From Streptomyces marispadix (GTDB lineage: Bacteria > Actinomycetota > Actinomycetes > Streptomycetales > Streptomycetaceae): a stretch of DNA of 64,000 nucleotides. Each line of letters begins with the position of its first letter. Position 1 is the stretch's first letter. Below are positions 24,196 through 32,518 of the stretch, piece after piece. A program made the position numbers and the translations under genes. The notes under the pieces are model-generated. The model was not told where the DNA came from. It saw only the letters and a program-made list of their open reading frames with translations, and did no database searches. The stretch lies in NCBI RefSeq assembly GCF_022524345.1, contig NZ_JAKWJU010000002.1:2542001-2606000 (forward strand), read 5' to 3'.

Positions 24196-25464
24196 ATGGC
24201 GCGAGATGCGGATGAGGGGCCTGTCGGCACCGGAGGCGCCGGCACGGACCGCTCCGAGGGGTTCGGCGAGCGGCTGCTCGGCGATCTGCTGGACCGCGCG
24301 CACGAGATGCCGCCCCATCTGATCGCCCCCTTGATCGCGGAAGAGGTCGGCCGCGTGGGCGGCCGCAAGGTGTCGATCCTGCTCCAGGACTACGCACAGC
24401 TACTGCTCGTACCGCTGCCGGGCAAGGGCCTCTACGGCGCCGAGACGGAGCCGATCGCCGACTCCCCGGCCGGTTCGGCCTTCCTGCGCGGGGTCCCGGT
24501 CGAGATCCGCGAGAAGCACGGCGTGCGGATGTATCTGCCGCTGCTGGACGGCAGCGACCAGGTGGGGGTGCTGGCTCTCACGCTGGACAGCGTGGACGAC
24601 GACGACCGGCGGCTGCTGGGGCGCCTGTCCGGGCTGGTCGCCGACATGCTGGTCACCAAGAACGGCTACACCGACCAGTTCTTCCAGGCCCGCCGCCGCG
24701 AACCGATGAGCCTGGCGGGGGAGATCCAGTGGTCGCTGCTGCCACCGCTGGCGATGTCCGTACCGCAGGCGGAGGTCGCCGGAATCCTGGAGCCGGCCTA
24801 CGACGTGGCAGGCGACAGCTTCGACTACGCCCTCAACGGGAACATGCTGCACGCGGCGATGCTCGATGCGGTCGGCCATGGCGTCCGCGCCGCGAACATC
24901 GCCACCATCGCGTTGGGCGCCTACCGGCATGCGCGGCGCCTCCCCAGCGATCTGCCCGACACGTACTCCGCCATGGACGAGGCGATCAGGGAACTGTTCG
25001 GGCCGGAGCACTTCGTCACCGCGCAGATGATGCGGCTGAACATCTCCGACGGCAGCCTCGAATACGTCAACGCCGGTCACCCGTCGCCCCTGTTGGTGCG
25101 GGAAGGCCGCGTCCTGGGGAATCTGGAGGCCCCCACCGCCCTGCCCGTGGGTCTGGGCGGCGATCCTCCCGAGATCAGCGAACACCGGCTGCGCCCCGGG
25201 GACCGGGTCCTGTGCTTCACCGACGGACTCATCGAGGTGAATCCCCGGGGGGCGGCGCCCGACTTCGACGAGGAACGGTTCGCGGAGCTGGTCGACCGCG
25301 TGCATCGTGCGGGCGACGGTCTGCGGGGGACGGTACGGGCCCTGTCACACACGTTGAGGCAGAGCCGCGGCTGGGTGACGGCCGACGACGCGACGCTGTT
25401 CATGCTCGAGTGGCGCGGCGGCCAGGACACGAGCGCCGTCGACGAGTTGGAGGGACCACGCTGA
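24196..25464 (+). CDS. GAF-SpoIIE type PP2C serine phosphatase
   Basis: In this 422-residue cytoplasmic protein, a GAF-like sensory part (about 40-170, VSILLQDYAQLLLVPL, MYLPLLDGSDQVGVLALTL) is followed by a SpoIIE/RsbU phosphatase (about 180-410). The latter shows EIQWSLLPPL, AYDVAGDSFDYAL, MLDAVGHGVRAA, YVNAGHPSPLLV, LCFTDGLIE and TADDATLFMLEW. Such enzymes dephosphorylate anti-anti-sigma factors and so switch on alternative sigma factors. The start is ATG 24196, with AGGAGG six bases upstream; an ATG at 24178-24180 in the same frame is less well placed. The next gene, 121 bases on, encodes a larger relative, and the two probably feed one partner-switching pathway. Confidence 0.88.
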   Translation: MARDADEGPVGTGGAGTDRSEGFGERLLGDLLDRAHEMPPHLIAPLIAEEVGRVGGRKVSILLQDYAQLLLVPLPGKGLYGAETEPIADSPAGSAFLRGVPVEIREKHGVRMYLPLLDGSDQVGVLALTLDSVDDDDRRLLGRLSGLVADMLVTKNGYTDQFFQARRREPMSLAGEIQWSLLPPLAMSVPQAEVAGILEPAYDVAGDSFDYALNGNMLHAAMLDAVGHGVRAANIATIALGAYRHARRLPSDLPDTYSAMDEAIRELFGPEHFVTAQMMRLNISDGSLEYVNAGHPSPLLVREGRVLGNLEAPTALPVGLGGDPPEISEHRLRPGDRVLCFTDGLIEVNPRGAAPDFDEERFAELVDRVHRAGDGLRGTVRALSHTLRQSRGWVTADDATLFMLEWRGGQDTSAVDELEGPR

Positions 25465-25585
25465 CCGGCCCGGTACGCGGTGCCCGTGGCAGTACGGCGG
25501 GCGCCCTCACGCACACGGCCCCGCCGGCCGGCACGACCGAAGACACCGCTGTCCACGGCACACGCGAGGCAGGCGAGATATAGGC

Positions 25586-28441
25586 ATGGCGGGATTCCTC
25601 AGACGTCTCCGGGCCGGGCCCGGGTCGCGCGCCGGCCGGCGGCGGGGGCCGGGCGCCGGGGAGAAGCAGGGCGCCCCAGGCCCTCTTCTGCCGGGCAGAC
25701 GTCTGTGGTCGGCGCTGAGCGAACGCAGCCTCGCCAGGCAGGTCTTCGTACTCCAGCTCGTCATCGTCCTGCTGCTCGTACTGGCCGCGGTGGCCGCGCT
25801 CGTACTCCACGCACGAAACGACAGCGAGCGGGCCGCACGCGACAGGGGGCTCGCCACCGCGCAGGCGTTCGCGCACTCCCCCGGCATGCTGCGCGCGCTG
25901 CGCTCCGCCGATCCGACCGGGGTGCTGCAACCCCGCGCGGAGGACGCCAGGAAGCGCTCCCGGGTGGACGGAATCGTCGTGGCGAACCGCGAGGGGGTCC
26001 GCTACACCCACCCGAACGAGGACAGGATCGGGAAGAGGATCGTCGCCGACATCACGCGCGCACAGCGGGGACGAGTGCAGGTCGAGGAGGTCGAGGGCAC
26101 GATCGGCCGGATCGTACGGGTCATCGTCCCGGTGACGGACTCCCGCGGCGACGTCGTCGGCCTGGTCGGCGTCGGGATCAAGGTGGAGACCGTCGGCGCG
26201 GGCGACGCGCTGCCGCCCCTGCTGGGCACCGCGGCGGGGGCGCTCGTGCTCGCCGCGGCCGGTACGGCATGGGTCACGCGACGGCTGCGGCGCCAGACGA
26301 AGGGCCTCGGGCCCACCGAGATGACCCGCATGTACGAGCACCACGACGCGGTGCTGCACGCGGTGCACGAGGGCGTGGTGATCGTCGACGGCGAGGGACG
26401 GCTGCTGCTCGCCAACGACGAGGCCTCCCGGCTGCTGGACCTGCCGCCCGACGCTCGCGGACGGCCCGTACCGGAACTGGGGCTGGAGCCTCGTATCGAG
26501 GAGCTGCTGTCCACGGGACGCGTGGCGACCGACGAGATCCTGCCGTCGGGCGACCGGCTGCTGGCGGTCAACAGCCGCCCCACGGGAGAGAGGGGAGGCC
26601 CGCCGGGCTCGGTCGCCACGTTCCGCGACTCCACCGAACTGAGCCGTCTCTCCGGCAGGGTCGAGTCGGCCCGGAGACGTCTGCGCCTGCTGTACGACGC
26701 GACGGGAGCCATCGGCACCACCCTGGATGTGACCCGCACCGCCGAGGAGCTGGTGCGGGTGGCCGTGCCACGGCTCGCCGACTACGCGACCGTCGACCTG
26801 GCCGAGCCCGTGCTGCGCGGCGACGAGCCGGGCCCGTCGTACGGAAGCCCGCAGATGCGCCGCACCGCCTTCGAGGGGATACGGGGCGATCCGCCTCTCA
26901 TGCCCGTCGGCGAACTGATCACCTTCCTGCCGTCCTCGTCGCAGGCCAGGAGCTTCGCCGAGGAGCGGGCGGTGCTGGAGCCACGGCTGAACGACTCCTT
27001 CGGGTGGGCGCTGGACGCCGAACGTGCCGCACGCATCACCCAGGCCGGGATCCACTCGCTCATAGCGGCACCGTTGCGGGCACGGGGCGTGCTCCTCGGC
27101 GTGGTCACCCTCTGGCGCTCGGAGAAGCCGGAGCCCTTCGAGGAGGACGATCTCTCCATCGCGGACGAACTGGCCGCCCGCGCCGCCCTGTCCATCGACA
27201 ACGCCCGCCGCTACACCCGTGAGCACGCCATGGCCGTGACGCTTCAGCGCCGTCTGCTGCCGCGTGCCCTGCCCGACCAGAGCGCCGTGGAGGTCGCCTC
27301 GCGCTATCTGCCCGCGGCGGGCGGGGTGAGCGGCGACTGGTTCGACGTCATTCCGCTGCCCGGGGCCCGTGTCGCCCTCGTCATCGGGGACGTCGTCGGC
27401 CGCGGTCTGCACGCCGCGGCCACCATGGGGCGGCTGCGCACGGCCGTGCACAACTTCTCCACTCTCGATGTACCGCCGGACGAACTCCTCGCCCATCTCG
27501 ACGAGTTGGTCGGACGCATCGACCAGGACGCCGTCACCGCCGGCGACGAGGCCGCCATCACCGGGGCCACCTGTCTGTACGCCATCTACGACCCTGTCTC
27601 CCGAATATGCGTGATGGCGCGGGCCGGGCATCCCGCGCCGGCGCTCATGAGACCCGACGGGACGGTGGAGTTCCCCGAGGTGCCGGGCGGGCCGCCGCTG
27701 GGGATCGGCGGACTGCCCTTCGAGGCGGCCGAGTTGACACTGGAGGAGGGCAGCAGGCTCGTCGTCTACTCGGACGGGCTCATCGAACGACGCGGCCAGG
27801 ACCTCGACACCTCGCTGCGGGCCCTGCGCCTCGTGCTGGAACGGGCGCGCGGCTCCCCCGAGCAGATCTGCGACGCGGTGATCGACGGCCTGCTCCCGGT
27901 GCCGCAGCACGACGACATCGCCCTGCTGGTCGCGCGCACCCACGTGCTGGAGGCGGGCCAGGTCGCCGAGTGGGACGTGGAGTCCGACCCCGCCGCCGTC
28001 GCCTCCGTACGTGCCGCGGTGCTCGGGAGACTGACCGAATGGGGCCTGGACGACATCGCGTTCACCACCGAACTCATCCTCAGCGAACTGCTCACCAACG
28101 CCATCCAGCACGCCACCTCCCCCGTCCAGGTCCGGCTGCTGCGCGACCGCACGCTGCTCATCTGCGAGGTCTCCGACGGCACCAGCACGTCGCCGCATCT
28201 GCGCTACGCGGCGACGACGGACGAGGGCGGGCGCGGGCTGTTCCTCGTCGCGCAACTCGCGGACCGCTGGGGCACCCGCTACACCAAGGAAGGCAAGGTC
28301 ATCTGGACCGAGCAGGCGCTGCCCGAGAGCGGCGGCCCGGCGGAGGCGTCCCCGGCACCGGTTCCGGCCGCGGCGGGCGGTGACGGCATCGGAGGCGGCC
28401 GAGCGGCAGACGTCACCGAGGAGTCGAACGGGCGCCGATGA
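25586..28441 (+). CDS. membrane sensor phosphatase: Cache-like sensor, PAS, GAF, SpoIIE and HATPase domains
   Basis: In this 951-residue protein, two hydrophobic segments (about 52-73, VFVLQLVIVLLLVLAAVAAL, and about 210-232) flank an outside sensor resembling the CitA/DcuS type (GMLRALRSADPTGVLQP, VDGIVVANREGVRYTHPNEDRIG). A PAS domain follows (from 249, LHAVHEGVVIVDGEGRLLLA), then GAF (from 363) and SpoIIE phosphatase (from 548, LQRRLLPRALPD, GGVSGDWFDVI, IGDVVGRGLHAAATMG). An RsbW-like ATPase ends it (from 800, ELLTNAIQHA, GRGLFLVAQLADRWG). One chain therefore has both the phosphatase and the kinase-like module of a partner-switching system. The ribosome site before ATG 25586 is weak. Confidence 0.88.
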   Translation: MAGFLRRLRAGPGSRAGRRRGPGAGEKQGAPGPLLPGRRLWSALSERSLARQVFVLQLVIVLLLVLAAVAALVLHARNDSERAARDRGLATAQAFAHSPGMLRALRSADPTGVLQPRAEDARKRSRVDGIVVANREGVRYTHPNEDRIGKRIVADITRAQRGRVQVEEVEGTIGRIVRVIVPVTDSRGDVVGLVGVGIKVETVGAGDALPPLLGTAAGALVLAAAGTAWVTRRLRRQTKGLGPTEMTRMYEHHDAVLHAVHEGVVIVDGEGRLLLANDEASRLLDLPPDARGRPVPELGLEPRIEELLSTGRVATDEILPSGDRLLAVNSRPTGERGGPPGSVATFRDSTELSRLSGRVESARRRLRLLYDATGAIGTTLDVTRTAEELVRVAVPRLADYATVDLAEPVLRGDEPGPSYGSPQMRRTAFEGIRGDPPLMPVGELITFLPSSSQARSFAEERAVLEPRLNDSFGWALDAERAARITQAGIHSLIAAPLRARGVLLGVVTLWRSEKPEPFEEDDLSIADELAARAALSIDNARRYTREHAMAVTLQRRLLPRALPDQSAVEVASRYLPAAGGVSGDWFDVIPLPGARVALVIGDVVGRGLHAAATMGRLRTAVHNFSTLDVPPDELLAHLDELVGRIDQDAVTAGDEAAITGATCLYAIYDPVSRICVMARAGHPAPALMRPDGTVEFPEVPGGPPLGIGGLPFEAAELTLEEGSRLVVYSDGLIERRGQDLDTSLRALRLVLERARGSPEQICDAVIDGLLPVPQHDDIALLVARTHVLEAGQVAEWDVESDPAAVASVRAAVLGRLTEWGLDDIAFTTELILSELLTNAIQHATSPVQVRLLRDRTLLICEVSDGTSTSPHLRYAATTDEGGRGLFLVAQLADRWGTRYTKEGKVIWTEQALPESGGPAEASPAPVPAAAGGDGIGGGRAADVTEESNGRR

Positions 28442-28687
28442 GCTGAACGCGCTATAGGGCTGGACGGGCCGAAGGGCTGAAACGGGGCCGAAGTCCCTCG
28501 GCTCGTACGTCAGTTGAGGCTCCGCGGCGGGTCCGTACGCCGGACGGACCGGGGGCGGCGGAACGCGGCACGGGCACGGACATGGGGACCGCCCGTCTTC
28601 CGCGTGCGGTGATCCCTGAGAGCCTGGCCCGAGTACACCGCGTACATCGAGGTCACGACTACACCCGAGCACGGCGAACGCGGCGAG

Positions 28688-28741
28688 ATCATCGGCCGCA
28701 CCGAGGGAATCGGGCGCACCGAGATCATCGGGCGGATCGAG
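28688..28741. repeat. 18-bp tandem repeat, three copies
   Basis: Units at 28688, 28706 and 28724 match ATCATCGGGCGCACCGAG with a few changes. The array ends 24 bases before a start codon. It reads in frame with the next gene but has no start codon of its own, so it is placed in the 5' leader. The rest of 28442-28765 shows no gene. Confidence 0.8.
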
Positions 28742-28765
28742 CGCACATCCGGTCGGAGGGCGGGC

Positions 28766-29974
28766 ATGAGCGAAGGCGACGCGACGGCGGAGCGTACCGG
28801 GGCGTTGCTCCGGAGGATGAGCGGACGGGACCCGGGCGAGGATCACCGGGCGGCCACGCCGCTTGAGCTGCTGTTCGACCTGACGTTCGTGGTGGCCGTC
28901 GCGCAGGCCGCGGCCCAGCTCCATCACGCCCTCGCCGAGGGGCACTTCGGCTCCGGGCTCGTCGGCTACGCGGCGGTCTTCTTCGCGGTGTGGTGGGCGT
29001 GGATGAACTTCACCTGGTTCGCGTCCGCCTACGACACCGACGACGTGCTCTACCGGCTGCTGACACTGGTTCAGATGGCCGGTGTCCTGGTGCTGGCCGC
29101 GGGAGTGCCCTCCGCGTTCAAGAACGGCGACTTCGCGGTGGTCGTGGTCGGCTACGTCATCATGCGTGTCGCGATGCTCGCCCAGTGGCTACGGGCCGCC
29201 ATGGAACACCCGGAGGGGCGCAGCGGCGCACTGCGCTATGCCGCGGGCATCGCCCTCGTACAGGCCGGGTGGATCGCACGGCTCTGGGCCCCGGGTGTAT
29301 GGGCGCCGACGACCTTCGTGGTGCTGGTCGTGGCCGAACTCGCCGTACCGGCCTGGGCCGAGTACCGCGGAATGGCCACCCGCTGGCATCCCGGCCATAT
29401 CGCCGAACGCTACGGGCTGTTCACGATCATCGTGCTCGGCGAGGTCATCCTCGCCTCGCTCTCGGGGGTCCAGTCGGCCGTGACCGACCACGGCCTGTCC
29501 TCCGACGTCCTTCTGATCGCGCTGGGCGGGCTCCTGCTCGTCTTCATGCTGTGGTGGACGTACTTCACCGGAGGCGAGGTGCGGCTGACCACCCTGCGCA
29601 CCGCGTTGACCTGGGGCTACGGCCACTATCTCGTCTTCGCCGCGCTGGCCGCGCTCGGCGCCGGACTGCAAGCGGCACTCGACGCCTCCGAGCACCACGC
29701 GCATCTGACGGAACGGGCCGCCGGGCTCGCGGTGGCGGTACCGGTGGCGGTCACGCTGCTGCTGCTCGCCGCGCTGCATCGCGTCGCCGGTACGGGCGCG
29801 GTGGCGCGCGGCGGTCTGGCGGCGGCCGGTGCGCTGGCGGTGCTCGCCCTGGGCTTCGGCGCTTCCGAACTGAGCCTGGGAGGCGCCGTGCTGGGCATGG
29901 GCCTGGCCGTCACCGCGACACTGATCGCCAACACGGCGACGCTCCGGGGCGGGAGGGCGGCGCTTCCACGCTGA
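28766..29974 (+). CDS. low-temperature-requirement A (LtrA) family membrane protein
   Basis: This 402-residue protein has the LtrA signature early on (HRAATPLELLFDLTFVVAVAQ) and about ten further hydrophobic segments. Typical family stretches are YAAVFFAVWWAWMNFTWFAS, HIAERYGLFTIIVLGEVILA and LWWTYFTGGEVR. The family is widespread in actinobacteria; its molecular role is not established. The start is ATG 28766, with GGAGGG six to ten bases upstream. It stands alone, with 324 and 244 bases of non-coding DNA on its two sides. Confidence 0.88.
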   Translation: MSEGDATAERTGALLRRMSGRDPGEDHRAATPLELLFDLTFVVAVAQAAAQLHHALAEGHFGSGLVGYAAVFFAVWWAWMNFTWFASAYDTDDVLYRLLTLVQMAGVLVLAAGVPSAFKNGDFAVVVVGYVIMRVAMLAQWLRAAMEHPEGRSGALRYAAGIALVQAGWIARLWAPGVWAPTTFVVLVVAELAVPAWAEYRGMATRWHPGHIAERYGLFTIIVLGEVILASLSGVQSAVTDHGLSSDVLLIALGGLLLVFMLWWTYFTGGEVRLTTLRTALTWGYGHYLVFAALAALGAGLQAALDASEHHAHLTERAAGLAVAVPVAVTLLLLAALHRVAGTGAVARGGLAAAGALAVLALGFGASELSLGGAVLGMGLAVTATLIANTATLRGGRAALPR

Positions 29975-30218
29975 CGCCCCGCCGCCCCGCCGCCGCACCG
30001 CTGCCCCCGGCTCGTACCGGACGGGGAGCGGTCTCCCCGTGCCCGCAGGCGGGTCGGGTCGGGTCGGTGCAGGCAGCACGCAAGACGGTTGCTACGGAGC
30101 GGGAGTTGGCGAAGAGTTGTGCGGTGCCCGTGCCGGAGCCGTGCCATGCCCGTACCGGGACCGGCATGGGCCGCGAGCCGGAGAAACCGGGGAAGCTGAA
30201 GAAGAGGCGGTTTGCATC

Positions 30219-32084
30219 GTGGTCGACTCGAACGGGGATTCCGGCGTGAAGGGGCCCTCCAGGCGGCGCGTGGCGGCCGCCATGGCCTCCGGCCTGGTGG
30301 GCGCGGTGCATGTGGCGGGCGCGCCCGCCGCGAGCGCCGCCGAACGGCGTCAGTCAGCGGCACGTCCGCCGGCGCGGCGCCACGAACCGGCCCACCACGA
30401 CGTGCTGTTCGTCAGCGCCCACCCGGACGACGAGGCGGGGAACCTCTCCACGTTCGGCCTGTGGCACGAACGCCGGGGGCTGCGCACGGGCGTCGTCACC
30501 GTCACGCGCGGCGAGGGCGGCGGCAACGCGGTGGGCCCCGAGGAGGGCGCGCCGCTGGGCATGCTGCGTGAGGACGAGGAGCGCTCCGCGACGGCGCTCG
30601 CGGGCATCGAGAACATCTTCTACCTCGACAAGCCGGACTTCTGGTACACGCTCTCCGCGCCGCTCACCGAGCGCATCTGGCACGAGCAGGACACCCTGGA
30701 GCGCATGGTCAGGCTGTTCCGCATGACCACGCCGCACACCGTCGTCACCATGGACCCCCGCCCGTTCAACCAGCACGGCGGCCACCAGATGTCGGCGCGG
30801 CTGGCGATCGAGGCCTTCTTCATGGCCGGTGATGTACGGGCGTTCCCCGGCCAGTTGACGTGCGAGGGCCTGAAGCCGTGGCGGCCTCGGCGGCTGCTGT
30901 CGCAGAACCGCGCCTTCTCCGATCTGCTCGGCCCTGACGCGCCGAAGGAGCGCCGTACCGACCCGGAGACCGGCCTGCCCGTGATCGGTTTCTGGTCGGG
31001 CCACATGTCACGCGAGCACGGCAGGACCTGGGCGCAGGTCGAGCGGGACGCGGCCCGTATGTACCGCACCCAGGGCTGGGCCGCGATGCCGCCCGAGGTG
31101 CCGAAGGACCCGGAGAAGCTGGACTCGGACTGGTTCAGCGTGCTCGCGGAGAAGGGCCGTGCCGTACGGGCGCCCGTGCGCGAGCAGGGCGAACTTCGGC
31201 CTGTGTACGCCGAGTTCCGCGCCTGGGCCCGCCGGGTCGGGCTGCCCTGGCTGGCCAACGACGCACAGCCCGACTATCCCGCCGCCCCGTCCACCACCGT
31301 TCCCGAGGTCGCCGTGGCTCCCGTGCTGAACGGCAAGGAGGGCGACGGCGAGTACCCGGGCCCGAAGCTGCGACTGCGGCACTGGGAGGGCGACGAGGCG
31401 ACGGACTCCGACTGCTCGGCGACGGCGAAGATGTCCCGGCACGGCGACGATCTGTTCGTCCTGGTCGACGTCGTCGACGACCGTGAGGGGACCCGCCTGG
31501 AGAAGGAGGACGCCAAGAGGCACTGGCGTACCGACTCCGTCGAGATCGCACTCGACCCGCGAGGCGACGGCGACGACACCTCGGTCACGTTCAAGACGGG
31601 CATCTTCCCCTTCACGGACCCGGACGGGGCGGGCGACGGCGGCCCGGCAGCCGAGCGTGACGCCGACAACCGCCAGGGCCCCGCCGAGAAGACAGCGCCG
31701 GGCATGCGCGTCGCCTCCTCGGTCGGCGAACCGTACCGGGGCTACACGGTCGAGGCGAAGATCCCGCTCGGGGAGCTGCCGGCCGCCGCCGACCCCGAGC
31801 GGTTCGCGGTGAACATCCTCGTGTACGACTCCGACACGAAGGACAAGACCGGCCAGACCAGGCTCGCCTGGTCGCCGTTCGGCAGCGCGCAGGCCGACAC
31901 GTATGTGTGGGGCACGGCGCGTCTGGAGGGGTACACGCCCCCGGCAGACCGCCCGACGGACCCCGCGGAGCCGGAGATCCCCACGGAGGCGGCACGCAGC
32001 GAGGACTCACCCGCCTCGGTCGCCCAGTCGCGCCGCACCGGCATCCCGCTCGCGGGCGGACCGCTGCCGTGCAAGGGAAGCTGA
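30219..32084 (+). CDS. exported PIG-L deacetylase with a C-terminal CBM9-like domain
   Basis: This protein of about 621 residues has an N-terminus with a twin-arginine-like basic run and a hydrophobic stretch (SRRRVAAAMASGLVGAVHVA, cleaved near ASA-AE). The zinc deacetylase domain has AHPDDE (about residue 67), EDEERSATALAGI and the second ligand site in HGGHQ (about 186). From about residue 360 a CBM9-like beta-sandwich follows (RLRHWEGD, DDLFVLVDVVDD, DSVEIALDPRGDGDD, YTVEAKIPLGELP, RLAWSPFG). The family removes N-acetyl groups from GlcNAc-type sugars. Outside the cell and with a glycan-binding module, it probably acts on wall or environmental glycans. The start is uncertain: GTG 30219 or GTG 30246; both keep the signal. 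Confidence 0.82.
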   Translation: MVDSNGDSGVKGPSRRRVAAAMASGLVGAVHVAGAPAASAAERRQSAARPPARRHEPAHHDVLFVSAHPDDEAGNLSTFGLWHERRGLRTGVVTVTRGEGGGNAVGPEEGAPLGMLREDEERSATALAGIENIFYLDKPDFWYTLSAPLTERIWHEQDTLERMVRLFRMTTPHTVVTMDPRPFNQHGGHQMSARLAIEAFFMAGDVRAFPGQLTCEGLKPWRPRRLLSQNRAFSDLLGPDAPKERRTDPETGLPVIGFWSGHMSREHGRTWAQVERDAARMYRTQGWAAMPPEVPKDPEKLDSDWFSVLAEKGRAVRAPVREQGELRPVYAEFRAWARRVGLPWLANDAQPDYPAAPSTTVPEVAVAPVLNGKEGDGEYPGPKLRLRHWEGDEATDSDCSATAKMSRHGDDLFVLVDVVDDREGTRLEKEDAKRHWRTDSVEIALDPRGDGDDTSVTFKTGIFPFTDPDGAGDGGPAAERDADNRQGPAEKTAPGMRVASSVGEPYRGYTVEAKIPLGELPAAADPERFAVNILVYDSDTKDKTGQTRLAWSPFGSAQADTYVWGTARLEGYTPPADRPTDPAEPEIPTEAARSEDSPASVAQSRRTGIPLAGGPLPCKGS

Positions 32085-32518
32085 CGGACCTGCGCCACCG
32101 GCGGCGTCCCGGAGAAGTCAACTCCCTCCGGAATCGGGGAAGTCGGCGGCTGCGGCACCGGGACAGCCGGGCGCGGCCGTGAGGAGGTCGTTGTCCGGGC
32201 CGCCCGCCGGTCCGGGGCTTGGGGCATGGTGCACAGGTCCACGAGGCGCGGCGGTACGTCTGTCGGCACACCCGGCGGTACGGCGACGCCGGGGGCCGGA
32301 AGGGCGGCGGCATCGCACCGTCTGCGTTGCGGGGTCCCCGTGCCCGGGGCTCAAGGACCTCTGCCCCGCCGGGCCCGGGCCGGTGGACGCGCTTCCCGGC
32401 TTCGGACGACGGCGGCGACGCCTCGGCGTCAGCACCGACCCTCCGGCCGGGCGCGAGTTTCCCTCTAGGGTGGAGAAACTCCAGGAAACGGGACGGGCAA
32501 GGAAGTTGGGGGAGATCC
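32085..32518. other. intergenic region upstream of the NACHT gene
   Basis: No gene is supported in these 434 bases. Frames open here lack protein character. The last 65 bases contain a palindrome over a -10-like hexamer, described separately. Confidence 0.5.
32455..32481 (+). promoter_or_regulatory. palindromic operator over a -10 element of the NACHT gene
   Basis: GAGTTTC (32455-32461) and GAAACTC (32475-32481) are perfect inverted 7-mers, 13 bases apart. The hexamer TAGGGT (32466-32471), a good streptomycete -10, sits at the centre. A protein bound here would block RNA polymerase. No strong -35 was seen. The start codon is 38 bases downstream. Confidence 0.6.

Noticed and set aside
25400..28945. 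Minus-strand open frame of about 1180 codons opposite the sensor phosphatase
   Set aside because: The plus strand has complete PAS, GAF, SpoIIE and HATPase motifs. The antisense frame is a by-product of GC-rich codons.
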